Source of the DNA: Mycobacterium sp. BK086
Lineage (GTDB): Bacteria; Actinomycetota; Actinomycetes; Mycobacteriales; Mycobacteriaceae
Direction: 5' to 3'
DNA: 64,000 nucleotides
Assembly (NCBI GenBank): GCA_004362315.1
Contig: SNWL01000003.1
Span: forward strand, 620,001-684,000
The translations under genes were made by a program, and so were the position numbers. The notes beneath the pieces are model-generated. The model did not search any database. It was not told the origin of the DNA and saw only the letters and a program-made list of their open reading frames with translations. Position 1 is the first letter of the stretch; the number at the start of each line of letters is the position of its first letter. Of the stretch, positions 55,212 to 64,000 are shown piece after piece.

Positions 55212-56498
55212 GTGCCGAACCCGCTCGACGTCCTGCCCGTCGCCGACGGTGTCGGGCTGCCATGGGATGTCGCAGTCGACGATGCGGTGGGTGCGATCGC
55301 CGCGGCCCGCGAACGCTGCGGCGACACGTTCGTGGTGGAGAGCGGGGGCGATCGGTACCTCTTCACCTTCTCCCCCACCGGCGTCGAATCGTTCTACGCA
55401 CTCGCCGAAGAAGCGGCGAGCAAGGGGGTAGCGGATTTCCTCATGCTGCGGCGCAAGCTGCCCGACGAGGTGTTCGCAGGCCGACGACTACTGCCGAGCT
55501 CGCTATTTCGCCGCGACGACGTCACGTCCTACCTCGCGAACCTCGACCGTGCCCTCGACGCGACCGAAGTCGAGCTCGGCGAAAGCGGCTCCGTCGACCT
55601 GTTCGCACTGACCCGACGGCTCGGCCATCGCATGGGGTTGGCGTCGTGGGCCGGCCCCGGCTGCGCCGACGGCGAGGCGTTCGAGGCGCTGGTGCGCGCA
55701 TTCGACGTGCTCGACGGTTCGGACGCCTTCGTTCACCCCGACGCGATGGCGGCCGTGGCCGCCTCGGGTATGCGTGCTGAGCGAGCTGCCTTGGCGGAAA
55801 TCTCCGAGATCATGGAAGTGTCACTGCGGCAGCATGATTCGACACCGGAGGTCGGCGATGGATTATTCAGCCGCATCGTCGACGCCTGGGCTTCGGAGCC
55901 GCCAGACGTCCGCAACCGCGGCATTGCGATGGACGTCGCGCTCATCCACATCGCCTCGATGTCGAACCTGATGGCAGCGCTCGGCTGGGCGCTCGTCGAC
56001 CTGATCGTGCATCCCGAGCACCTCCGCCTCGTCGCGGCCGGGGATCGCGACCTCGCTACCAGCTGCGCGCTCGAAAGCACCCGGCTGGCACAGCGTTCGA
56101 TCATGTCCCGCGCCGTACTCGAACCCGTCGCATTCGACACCGGCGCAGGTGTGGTCGACGTACCGAAGGGCTGGACCATCGCGACGCTCCTGCCGCTGCT
56201 GAACACGTCGGCGGCGGCCGGCTTGGAGAATTGGGATCCCAGTCGGTGGCACCGGCACCGGCTCGCCGATTCAAGCGCGTTGCCATCACCGATGCTGGTG
56301 ACTGCCTTCGGGCACGGCAGGCATTCCTGTCCAGCACAGCCCTTTTCGTTAGCCGCGATGACAATGGCGATGACCCGCCTCGTGGGTCGCTACGACATGA
56401 AGCCGGAGTGGAGTGACTACCCACGTCCGGTGCCCGCTCAGATCGGCGGCGTGGCGCGCGCGGCCGATCCCTGCCCGGTCGGCTACACAACGCGCTGA
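55212..56498 (+). CDS. Cytochrome P450-like protein
   Basis: A 428-residue P450. The heme-thiolate loop is FGHGRHSCPAQPFSLAAM with Cys373; the residue two after it is Ala where Gly is usual. The K-helix ExxR is ESTR (Glu288). The I-helix region IHIASMSNLMAALGWALVDL lacks the acid-threonine pair that most P450s use to activate oxygen, so it may use peroxide, act as an isomerase or be an atypical monooxygenase. GTG start at 55212, 35 bases after the preceding gene. The redox partner is not encoded nearby. Confidence 0.82.
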   Translation: MPNPLDVLPVADGVGLPWDVAVDDAVGAIAAARERCGDTFVVESGGDRYLFTFSPTGVESFYALAEEAASKGVADFLMLRRKLPDEVFAGRRLLPSSLFRRDDVTSYLANLDRALDATEVELGESGSVDLFALTRRLGHRMGLASWAGPGCADGEAFEALVRAFDVLDGSDAFVHPDAMAAVAASGMRAERAALAEISEIMEVSLRQHDSTPEVGDGLFSRIVDAWASEPPDVRNRGIAMDVALIHIASMSNLMAALGWALVDLIVHPEHLRLVAAGDRDLATSCALESTRLAQRSIMSRAVLEPVAFDTGAGVVDVPKGWTIATLLPLLNTSAAAGLENWDPSRWHRHRLADSSALPSPMLVTAFGHGRHSCPAQPFSLAAMTMAMTRLVGRYDMKPEWSDYPRPVPAQIGGVARAADPCPVGYTTR

Positions 56499-56581
56499 GC
56501 CGTGATTCTCTTCACTACCGGCGATCGCGGGGTTGCGCGGTGTCGCACGGTGGGTACCCGTTGCCGCGGAGGGATACCGAC

Positions 56582-57154
56582 ATGTCGAAACAGTTGGCCA
56601 AGGCCGGTGCAGGTGCTCTGATCGCGTTCAGCGTGCTCGCTGGATGCTCGTTGCGAACTGCCACCACATCACAACAAGCTCCGCCCGCCCAGCCGGTCGG
56701 ATACGAGGAGCACAACGATGCCGACGTCGCCTTCGTTCAGCAGCTGATTCCCCTTGAACGACAAGCGGTCACCCTGAGCGACGCACTACTGGCCAAGCCT
56801 GGTGTCGACCGCGGTGTTGCGGACATCGCCACCGCCATACAGGAGAATGATCGCCCGGAAATCGCCCAGTTGCAGGGCTGGCTGAACGACTGGGGAGCTC
56901 CGGCCGCCGTGAAGAACGGCGCAGCGGAGCTGGCAACTCACCAGTCGGCCGCTGACCTGCAGGCCGCCGATCCGAGTCGGGCCGCCAAGCTCTACCTCGA
57001 GCAGATGATCGCCAACCGCGAGCGCACCCTCGCCCTGAGCAAGACCGAGGTCGACCATGGCACCTACCGCGCGACCGTGGCGGCCGCAGGCGGCAACGAG
57101 GCCACTCAGGAACGGCAGATCAGCACCATGAAGACGCTGCTGGGATCGCCCTGA
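56582..57154 (+). CDS. DUF305-like lipoprotein
   Basis: A 190-residue protein with a lipoprotein signal (AKAGAGALIAFSVLAGC, Cys22) and a ferritin-like four-helix domain of DUF305 type (EEHNDADVAFVQQLIPLERQ, AAKLYLEQMIANRERTLALS). Usual DUF305 proteins carry a MIPHH motif thought to bind copper; here it reads LIPLE, so metal binding may be lost. I chose ATG 56582, nine bases after GGAGGG; the frame is open to 56540. It converges on recX with one base between stops. Confidence 0.75.
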   Translation: MSKQLAKAGAGALIAFSVLAGCSLRTATTSQQAPPAQPVGYEEHNDADVAFVQQLIPLERQAVTLSDALLAKPGVDRGVADIATAIQENDRPEIAQLQGWLNDWGAPAAVKNGAAELATHQSAADLQAADPSRAAKLYLEQMIANRERTLALSKTEVDHGTYRATVAAAGGNEATQERQISTMKTLLGSP

Positions 57155-57642
57155 CCTAGACCCGCCGGCGGTCCCGCTCGGCCGCCAGCCCTTCGCTGAC
57201 CACGGCCACGGCCATGCTCTGGTTGTAGCCACGCCGGGCCAGCATGCCGACCAGCCTGCGCATCACCTTGGCGTCGTCGTCGCCGTCGAGTTTCTCCCGG
57301 CGCAACTTCTGCTCCACCAGCTCTTCGGCACGCTGCCGTTCGGCACCGGCGTCGATCCCGTCGAGCGCCGCGGCGATCAGGTCGTCGTCGACGCCTTTGG
57401 TCCGAAGCTCAGCAGCCAAGGCGCGCTTGCCTTTTCCGGCTCGTTGCCGTCGTGAGCGCACCCATTGTTCGGCAAAGTCCGCATCGTCGATCAAGCCGAC
57501 GGCGGCCAACCGATTCAGTGTCGTCGCGGCGACCTCGTCGGAGTAGCCCCGCTTGGCCAGTTGCCCGGCGAGTTCAGATCGCGTCCGCGACCGCACGGTG
57601 AGCAGGCGCAAACACAGTGCGTGCGCCTGCTCCTCGCGGGTC

Positions 57643-58695
<1,053 letters not shown>

Positions 58696-58748
58696 GGTGA
58701 TACCTCTTCCGGTAGTCGTCCTCTGACCGTTTTGGTCGATTGGCCGTG

Positions 58749-58771
58749 ACGCTAAATCAGGCCACCGACAA
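58749..58771 (-). promoter_or_regulatory. PafBC-type (RecA-NDp) promoter of recA
   Basis: On the minus strand: TTGTCGGTG-N8-TAGCGT, an exact match to TTGTCRGTG-N8-TANNNT. Its first 19 bases differ from the chiZ promoter at one position only. It gives a leader of roughly 50 bases before the recA start. Confidence 0.85.
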
Positions 58772-58800
58772 AACCCGACGGTCGAACACGGACCACGATA

Positions 58801-58816
58801 GCGAACAGGTGTTCGA
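58801..58816. promoter_or_regulatory. SOS box (LexA operator) of recA
   Basis: Read on the minus strand it is TCGAAC-ACCT-GTTCGC, one base away from the consensus TCGAAC-N4-GTTCGA. It lies 30 bases upstream of the PafBC-type element, the same dual arrangement known from M. tuberculosis recA. Confidence 0.85.
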
Positions 58817-58845
58817 AAGCAAGCAAGGCGCGCCGAGCGTGTCGG

Positions 58846-59040
58846 CTACCACTGATCGCGCGGCACGTCGAAGTCCGCGCACAGCGCCCGCCACACGTCG
58901 CGGGGCTCCACGCCGTCCTCGATAGCCTGCGCGGCGGTGCGTCCGCCCAGCTGGGCCAGCACGTGATCGACCACCAGCGAGCCCCCGCGAACCGGGCCGA
59001 ACTGCCCGTCGACCAGTTCATGGAATTCCGTCAGCCGCAC
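58846..59040 (-). CDS. DUF3046 family protein (Rv2738c-like)
   Basis: A 64-residue conserved actinobacterial protein (MRLTEFHELVDGQFGPVRGG; LAQLGGRTAAQAIEDGVEPR; VWRALCADFDVPRDQW). DUF3046 genes commonly sit just upstream of recA. Function is unknown. Only one base separates it from the glycosyltransferase gene, so the two are probably co-transcribed. Confidence 0.88.
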   Translation of the reverse strand: MRLTEFHELVDGQFGPVRGGSLVVDHVLAQLGGRTAAQAIEDGVEPRDVWRALCADFDVPRDQW

Positions 59041-59041
59041 G

Positions 59042-60208
59042 TCACCAACCTACCGATTCATGGCACACCTGTACCGGATCGGTGACCTGACCGATGCTCT
59101 CACCCGCGCGCCGGGCCGCCTCCCGGTACCCCGGCGACGCCAGCACCTCTCCCACCTCGGTCACCAGCGCCTCGGCCGACAGCGGCCGGATCAGGCGCGC
59201 ACTGCCTTGCCGCACAACACGATTCGCCAACTCCCATTGGTCGCCACCGCCGGGCAGCACCACCATCGGCACCCCGGCGAGCAGAGTCTTGGCCAGCATC
59301 CCGTGCCCGCCTCCACACACCACCAGATCGGCGTGGCCCAGCAGCTCGTCCTGGCGGCCGAGCCCGACACTCGCCCACGGCGGGACCTCCAGGTCTTGGC
59401 CGCCGAGGCGAGAGATCACCACGCGCGAACCCGCGGGCAGCGTGCGCCCCGGAACCAGGTGTTCCAAAGCGAGCTCGGCCACCCCCTGGGCTCCCGTCGT
59501 CGCGGTCGACGGCGCCACCACGATCACCGGGCCCTCCCCCGGCGGGATCGGCAACACCGCGGCGGTCGGCTCGAAATGCAGCGGTCCGACGACGACGGCC
59601 TCGGCGGGCCAGTCCGGGCGCGGCACCTCCAGCGCGGGCAGGGTGGCGATCAGCCGGCGAGCCGGACCCGGTTCGATCGCCGGCAGGCCGATCTCGACCC
59701 GCACCGCCGAGCGCTGGCGCAACCCCGCCTTCAAGGACCGGGCGGTCAGGGCACGCATGACCGAGTCCCGAAGCCGGCCCCGGATACCGGTGCCCGGCGC
59801 CAGCCCGCTGCCCAGCGGTGGCAGGCCGCGTGACGGCAGGTACAGCGGGTGCGGATTCAGTTCGACCCACGCAATGTCGAGCAGTTCAGCTGCCATCCCA
59901 CCGCAGACGGTGATGACGTCGGAGACGACGAGATCGGGCGCCAACTCGCGCAGCACCGGCACGTTGAGCACCGCCATCCGCGCCGCGCGCTGGTGGATCT
60001 TCTCGCCGGCGTCGGTGTCGTCGTCGCCGACTTCCAAGTCCAGGCCCACGAGTTCGACGGACTCAATGCCGGCCGCCCGCGCCGTCTCGAGCCATTCGGT
60101 GCCGGTCAGCAGAACGGGGTCGTCCCCGGCGGCGGCCAGACGCAGGCACAACGCGATCGCGGGAAACGCATGGCCAGGATCCGGGCCGGCCACCACCGCG
60201 ACACGCAC
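59042..60208 (-). CDS. GT1-type glycosyltransferase (Rv2739c-like)
   Basis: A 388-residue MGT-like glycosyltransferase of the UDP-glycosyltransferase fold. The N-terminal acceptor domain begins MRVAVVAGPDPGHAFPAIAL; the C-terminal donor domain has VIVVAPSTATTG and the signature HADLVVCGGGHGMLAKTLLA followed by PMVVLPGGGDQWELANRVVR, which binds the nucleotide sugar. Acceptor and sugar are unknown. Start GTG 60208. It diverges from ephG. Confidence 0.87.
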   Translation of the reverse strand: MRVAVVAGPDPGHAFPAIALCLRLAAAGDDPVLLTGTEWLETARAAGIESVELVGLDLEVGDDDTDAGEKIHQRAARMAVLNVPVLRELAPDLVVSDVITVCGGMAAELLDIAWVELNPHPLYLPSRGLPPLGSGLAPGTGIRGRLRDSVMRALTARSLKAGLRQRSAVRVEIGLPAIEPGPARRLIATLPALEVPRPDWPAEAVVVGPLHFEPTAAVLPIPPGEGPVIVVAPSTATTGAQGVAELALEHLVPGRTLPAGSRVVISRLGGQDLEVPPWASVGLGRQDELLGHADLVVCGGGHGMLAKTLLAGVPMVVLPGGGDQWELANRVVRQGSARLIRPLSAEALVTEVGEVLASPGYREAARRAGESIGQVTDPVQVCHESVGW

Positions 60209-60249
60209 GGGCCTACCCTGCCACAGCGCTTTTCAATAGGCTGGCGAGC

Positions 60250-60693
60250 ATGACCGAGCAGACCACCAATGTGAGCTCCGACATCGACAACGCGCATACC
60301 GTCGAGGTCTTCCTCGCCGCACTGCAGGACCAGGATCTGACGACCGCCGACGCGCAGCTGGACGACAACCTGGTCTACGAGAACGTCGGCTTCCCCACCA
60401 TTCGCGGCCGCGCGCGGGCCATCAAGATGTTCAAGGGACTTCAGCGACCCAGCTTCGGGTTCGAAGCCAAGATCCACCGCATCGCCGTCAACGGTCCGGT
60501 CGTGCTGACCGAACGCACCGACGTGCTCGCGATCGGACCGGTGCGGCTGCAGTTCTGGGTGTGTGGCGTCTTCGAGGTGCACAACGGCCGAATCACCCTG
60601 TGGCGGGACTACTTCGACATGATGGACATGCTCAAGGCGACAGCCCGCGGGCTCATCGGTGCCGTTGTGCCTGCGTTGCGTCCGACGCTCTAG
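60250..60693 (+). CDS. ephG: Limonene-1,2-epoxide hydrolase-family protein EphG
   Basis: A 147-residue epoxide hydrolase of the limonene-epoxide class, which opens epoxides with an Asp-Arg-Asp triad and no covalent intermediate. The triad is likely in the strand VLTERTDVLAIGP and the later ITLWRDYFDMMDML; the N-terminal helix is VEVFLAALQDQDLTTADAQL. M. tuberculosis EphG (Rv2740) prefers cholesterol- and fatty-acid-type epoxides. Its TAG stop interlocks with that of pspM in CTAG. PE_PGRS47, which follows it in M. tuberculosis, is absent. Confidence 0.9.
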   Translation: MTEQTTNVSSDIDNAHTVEVFLAALQDQDLTTADAQLDDNLVYENVGFPTIRGRARAIKMFKGLQRPSFGFEAKIHRIAVNGPVVLTERTDVLAIGPVRLQFWVCGVFEVHNGRITLWRDYFDMMDMLKATARGLIGAVVPALRPTL

Positions 60694-61520
60694 GCGCGGC
60701 GGAGCTGGCCCAGCTCGTCGAACGCCTGCGCCCAGCCCATCAGCCGGTCGGTCGCACCGGCCAGCTCGTTGCGGTAGCGCTGCTGGGACATCGGCGAGCT
60801 CGACATCGATCCGGTGTTGGCCGCCGACACCAGTTGCGCTGCGGCGGTGACCATTTCGTTGTACTGGCGCACGCCGGCATTGAGCTGAGCGGTGAACGCG
60901 TTGATGGTCGGCGCCAGATACGACTGCGAATGCGGCGTCTCGGTCGCGGCACGCTCCATCGAGACCACCTCGGCCGCCGTTGCCGCCATGGTCGCCGCGG
61001 TGCGGTCCGCGGCCTCGGTCAGTTCGCGAATTTCCTCCGGCGGCAACATGTTTCCGCGTGTCATCACGCCGAGCAGCGAGTGGAACCCCCGCTCGGAGGC
61101 ACCCAGCGCCGACATCGACGGCCGTGCCACCGATCCGTGCGGGGGCAGCCGACGGCCGCTGACCTGACGCGCCGGCGGCAGCGGCTCGCCGCGCAGCCAG
61201 CGATAACGCAACAGCAACAGGGTCGCCGGAACCGCAGCACCCGCGGCGATCACACCGGTGATGATCAGGCCCCAGACCGGGACACTCCACGTCGCGAGCA
61301 GCCCGGTCACCGCCACCCAGAACACCGTCGCGAAACCGAAGAACAAACCCAGCCGCAGCGCCCAGCGCCGCTTACGCAGCAGCCGGGCACGCGGATCGGC
61401 AGCGGCACTGAGCTTTTGGGCCGCGGTGTCGGCGTACTCGCTGACGGTGTCGATACCCCGCTGCATGGCCGAACGCCATTGGCGCGATACGAATCCCGGT
61501 TTGTCCGGTGTCACCGCCAT
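60690..61520 (-). CDS. pspM: Phage-shock-system membrane protein PspM (Rv2743c-like)
   Basis: A 276-residue protein with two adjacent membrane segments (LGLFFGFATVFWVAVTGLLA and VWGLIITGVIAAGAAVPATL) between a basic N-terminus and a long helical C-terminal part (EEIRELTEAADRTAATMAAT; LNAGVRQYNEMVTAAAQLVS). In M. tuberculosis, Rv2743c binds PspA and takes part in the envelope-stress response. It is the last gene here; pspN (Rv2742c) is absent. Start 15 bases after pspA ends. Confidence 0.88.
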   Translation of the reverse strand: MAVTPDKPGFVSRQWRSAMQRGIDTVSEYADTAAQKLSAAADPRARLLRKRRWALRLGLFFGFATVFWVAVTGLLATWSVPVWGLIITGVIAAGAAVPATLLLLRYRWLRGEPLPPARQVSGRRLPPHGSVARPSMSALGASERGFHSLLGVMTRGNMLPPEEIRELTEAADRTAATMAATAAEVVSMERAATETPHSQSYLAPTINAFTAQLNAGVRQYNEMVTAAAQLVSAANTGSMSSSPMSQQRYRNELAGATDRLMGWAQAFDELGQLRRA

Positions 61521-61535
61521 CGAAGAATTCGCCTC

Positions 61536-62336
61536 CTACTGTCCGAGTGGCTTCTCAGCCTCGGGTGTGACGGCCGGGGTGGCCGGTGCGGCGGTACCGC
61601 CCGCGGGAAGGGCATCTCCGCGCATGGAGGCACGGATCTGCTCGAGCCGGGAATGCCCGGCCATCTGCACGCTGGCCTGCTGCACTTCGAGCATCCGGCC
61701 CTGCACCGAGTTCTGCGCCAGTTCGGCCGACCCGATCGCGTTGGCGTAGCGGCGCTCGATCTTGTCGCGCACCTCGTCGAGGCTGGGGGTGTTGCCCGGC
61801 GCGGCGAGCTCGCTCATCGACCGCAACGAGGCGCTGACCTGCTCCTGCATCTTGGCCTGCTCGAGCTGGCTGAGCAGCTTGGTACGTTCGGCGATCTTCT
61901 GCTGCAGCATCATCGCGTTCTGCTCGACGGCCTTCTTGGCCTGGCCCGCGGCCTGCAGCGCCTGGTCATGCAGGCCCTTGAGGTCCTCCACGCTCTGCTC
62001 GGCGGTGACCAGCTGCGCGGCGAACGCCTCGGCGGCGTTGTTGTACTCGGTGGCCTTGGCGGCGTCACCGCCCGCGACCGCCTGATCGGCGAGGGTGAGC
62101 GCCTGACGGACGTTGACCTGCAGCTTCTCGATGTCGGCGAGCTGGCGATTCAGGCGCATCTCGAGCTGGCGCTGATTTCCGATCACCTGCGCGGCCTGCT
62201 GAGTCAGCGCCTGATGCTGCCGCTGGGCCTCTTCGATCGCCTGCTGGATCTGGATCTTCGGGTCGGCATACTCGTCAACCTTGGAGTTGAAAAGCGCCAT
62301 CAGGTACTTCCACGCCTTGGTGAACGGATTCGCCAT
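61536..62336 (-). CDS. pspA: Phage shock protein A homologue (35 kDa antigen)
   Basis: A 266-residue PspA/Vipp1-type protein that coats stressed membranes. It is almost entirely coiled coil ([60 protein letters not shown]), with a short amphipathic N-terminus ([20 protein letters not shown]) for membrane binding. The homologue Rv2744c forms scaffolds with ClgR and PspM. It follows clgR in the same orientation by 120 bases. Confidence 0.94.
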   Translation of the reverse strand: MANPFTKAWKYLMALFNSKVDEYADPKIQIQQAIEEAQRQHQALTQQAAQVIGNQRQLEMRLNRQLADIEKLQVNVRQALTLADQAVAGGDAAKATEYNNAAEAFAAQLVTAEQSVEDLKGLHDQALQAAGQAKKAVEQNAMMLQQKIAERTKLLSQLEQAKMQEQVSASLRSMSELAAPGNTPSLDEVRDKIERRYANAIGSAELAQNSVQGRMLEVQQASVQMAGHSRLEQIRASMRGDALPAGGTAAPATPAVTPEAEKPLGQ

Positions 62337-62456
62337 CAGATGCCCGCCTTCATATCGAGTGCCGCAATGAGATCGTCGAGCCCCAATTTATCGGTTCTCG
62401 ATGCCTGGCCACACCCCTGTACGTATGTGACCCGGACCTGACCCGGTCAAACGGGC

Positions 62457-62792
62457 TCAGGCGACCGCCATCGCGACCGGATGCGGGATGACCACCTTGG
62501 TGGCGACGTCGATCACGCTGTCCTGAGCAGGCACGGCGGTCAACCGGGCGATGCGCTCGCGGTCGGCCATCTTCTCCCCGGCGTCGGTCAGTACCCGCGA
62601 CAGCGGAACCTGGAGTGCGCTGCAGATCGCGCTGAGAAGCTCACTGGAGGCCTCCTTGCGGCCACGCTCCACCTCAGAGAGGTAGCCGAGGCTCACACGG
62701 GCCGAATCGGACACCTCACGAAGGGTGCGTCCCTGCGAGGTCCGGGCGTCACGAAGCACGTCACCGACCACCTCACGCAGCAGTACGGCCAT
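62457..62792 (-). CDS. clgR: Transcription activator ClgR
   Basis: A 111-residue XRE-type regulator that activates Clp protease and psp genes. Its helix-turn-helix covers about residues 14-60 ([40 protein letters not shown]). ClgR is itself degraded by ClpP, and its hydrophobic C-terminus (PHPVAMAVA) fits the known degron. A SigE-type promoter precedes it and GGAGGAGG lies before ATG 62792. Confidence 0.93.
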   Translation of the reverse strand: MAVLLREVVGDVLRDARTSQGRTLREVSDSARVSLGYLSEVERGRKEASSELLSAICSALQVPLSRVLTDAGEKMADRERIARLTAVPAQDSVIDVATKVVIPHPVAMAVA

Positions 62793-62828
62793 TTGGTGTC
62801 CTCCTCCAAGAATTGCACTGACTACTGC

Positions 62829-62856
62829 AACGCCGAGGAGAGCCGAATTGGTTCCC
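62829..62856 (-). promoter_or_regulatory. SigE-type promoter of clgR
   Basis: Minus-strand GGGAAC (62856-62851) and CGTT (62832-62829) give GGAAC-N19-GTT. In M. tuberculosis, clgR is induced through SigE on surface stress, so the match is expected. Transcription would start near 62822. Confidence 0.75.
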
Positions 62857-62864
62857 AGGAAATC

Positions 62865-63353
62865 TCAAGTTCGCTCGACCAGGCCGGACAGCCGGCCGAT
62901 GGCCTCGCGAACCGCCCCCAGTCGGATGTCCCACCGGGAGCCGTCGAGCGCCAGTTCGGCGACCTCCGTCGGCCCCGGGCCGGCCAGTCCTAGATAGACC
63001 GTGCCCACCGGATGCCCGCCGTGCGGTTCCGGGCCTGCCACCCCGGTCAGGCCGACGCCCCAGGTCGCGGCGCAGCGGTCGCGTGCCCCCTCGGCCAGCG
63101 CGGCCGCCGTCGGGGCGGCGACCGGGCCGACGTCGTCGAGCAGCTCACGCGGCACTCCGGCCAGCGTGATCTTGGTTTCGACGGTGTAGGTGACCAACCC
63201 GCCCCGAAGGACGACGCTGGCGCCGGGAACCCCGGCCAGGGTGGCCGCGAGCAGCCCGGCGGTCAGCGATTCCGCGGTGGCGACGCTCTGACCGCGCGCG
63301 GTCAGAGCCGCGACCAGCGCCCGGGCCGCATCATCGACCAGCGGATCGCTCAC
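62865..63353 (-). CDS. pncC: CinA-C/PncC nicotinamide-nucleotide amidase
   Basis: A 162-residue stand-alone CinA C-terminal domain, which deamidates nicotinamide mononucleotide to recycle NAD. Motifs are VATAESLTAGLLAATLAGVP, LRGGLVTYTVETKITLAGVP and GVGLTGVAGPEPHGGHPVGT. I chose GTG 63353 (VSDPLVDDAARAL); the frame is open to 63380. It overlaps the end of pgsA by about 20 bases. In M. tuberculosis H37Rv clgR follows pgsA3 directly, so this gene is extra here, though common next to pgsA in other bacteria. Confidence 0.88.
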   Translation of the reverse strand: MSDPLVDDAARALVAALTARGQSVATAESLTAGLLAATLAGVPGASVVLRGGLVTYTVETKITLAGVPRELLDDVGPVAAPTAAALAEGARDRCAATWGVGLTGVAGPEPHGGHPVGTVYLGLAGPGPTEVAELALDGSRWDIRLGAVREAIGRLSGLVERT

Positions 63354-63972
63354 GGGAGTCCTTGATCGCCGACACCACATAGTCGATCCCGGTGAGCACC
63401 GTGAGTACGACCGCGGCCCACATGATCACCCAGGCCACGGTCAGCCACGGCGAGGGCCAGTTGTGCAGCGGCAGCACGAACAGGCCGATCGCGACGGCCT
63501 GAACCAGTGTCTTGAGCTTGCCGCCGCGGCCGGCGGGGATGACGCCGTGACGCAGGACGACCAGGCGCAGCACTGTGATACCGAGCTCACGCACCAGGAC
63601 GACCACCGTCACCCACCACGGCAGGTCGCCGAGCATCGACAGGCCGATCAGCGCGGCGCCGATCAGCATCTTGTCGGCGATCGGATCAGCGAGCTTGCCG
63701 AATTCGGTGACCATGCCGTACGTGCGGGCCAGTGAACCGTCGAACCGGTCGGTGATGACCGCGACCGCGAAGATAACGAAAGCTGTTATCCGATAAGTGG
63801 TTTCGTGGCCGTCGCCGGCGAACAGGGCCAGCAGTAAGACGGGGACCAGGACCAGCCGGACACCGGTCAGCAGGTTGGCGACGTTGGCCACCCGCACGCG
63901 CGGGACTTCTGAACCGGTTTGGGGTTGTCCCGACACCGCAACAGAATATCGGTTGGCAGGCGGGCGCCTCAC
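63331..63972 (-). CDS. pgsA: CDP-alcohol phosphatidyltransferase (PgsA family)
   Basis: A 213-residue membrane enzyme of the CDP-diacylglycerol-glycerol-3-phosphate phosphatidyltransferase type. The signature D-x2-DG-x2-AR-x8-G-x3-D-x3-D is complete: Asp75, Asp78, Gly79, Ala82, Arg83, Gly92, Asp96 and Asp100. Membrane helices include VRLVLVPVLLLALFAG, ITAFVIFAVAVI and WVIMWAAVVLTVLTGIDYVV. It matches Rv2746c (PgsA3). GTG 63972 is the likely start; a GTG at residue 13 is an alternative. It precedes pncC and clgR. Confidence 0.9.
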   Translation of the reverse strand: MRRPPANRYSVAVSGQPQTGSEVPRVRVANVANLLTGVRLVLVPVLLLALFAGDGHETTYRITAFVIFAVAVITDRFDGSLARTYGMVTEFGKLADPIADKMLIGAALIGLSMLGDLPWWVTVVVLVRELGITVLRLVVLRHGVIPAGRGGKLKTLVQAVAIGLFVLPLHNWPSPWLTVAWVIMWAAVVLTVLTGIDYVVSAIKDSRERSAGR

Positions 63973-64000
63973 GCCCGATACTCTGCACCCGTGAGCCCTG

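Noticed and set aside
63991-64000. GTG at the right edge as the start of argA (Rv2747-like)
   Set aside because: Position and strand fit the M. tuberculosis order, but only ten bases are present, too few to support a gene.

Overview
This window is a chromosomal segment of a mycobacterium, most likely a fast-growing Mycolicibacterium-type species. Gene order follows the M. tuberculosis interval from Rv2699c to Rv2746c: DUF4193, cei, suhB, ppgK, sigA, then sigB, ideR, sthA, nrdR, chiZ/lexA, fadE20, hflX, dapF, miaA, miaB, recX, recA, the psp genes and pgsA. Base composition is uniformly GC-rich, many starts are GTG, and several genes appear leaderless. I saw no rRNA, tRNA, insertion sequence, phage gene or CRISPR array, and no gene-free stretch longer than 300 bases. 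Comparisons with other genomes are from memory; no search was run.

Layout. 1-4518: envelope and housekeeping genes ending in sigA. 4519-7655: two accessory genes, a beta-lactamase-fold hydrolase and a PGRS-type glycine-rich exported protein without a PE domain. 7720-10534: small conserved genes and a BrkB-type membrane protein. 10535-20754: regulators and redox genes (sigB, ideR, sthA, PAC2, hydrolase, PhzF-like, nrdR, chiZ, lexA). 20767-29473: LGFP-repeat protein, fadE20, then three accessory genes (secreted nucleosidase, biotin-sulfoxide-type molybdoenzyme, PE-PPE-type serine hydrolase). 29470-37961: hflX-dapF-miaA block, transporter, DUF349 gene and miaB. 38055-41191: glutamate-type ABC importer. 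41195-53047: a compact minus-strand six-gene cluster of unknown purpose (133-aa protein, M64 metallopeptidase with C-terminal repeats, 82-aa protein, M14 carboxypeptidase, 1702-aa and 1024-aa proteins), all without obvious signal peptides. 53303-57154: F420-type oxidoreductase, DJ-1-like protein, P450-like protein and a DUF305-like lipoprotein. 57156-63972: recX-recA, a glycosyltransferase, ephG, pspM-pspA-clgR, pncC and pgsA.

How it fits together. Much of the conserved part concerns stress control. sigB carries a tandem MprA-type box and an ECF-type promoter. clgR, which heads the Psp envelope-stress genes, has a SigE-type promoter. lexA and recA have SOS boxes, and recA and chiZ share an almost identical PafBC-type damage promoter. 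A perfect CRP-type palindrome lies between the first two genes. The least explained part is the M64/M14/giant-protein cluster, the best candidate here for an undescribed system.
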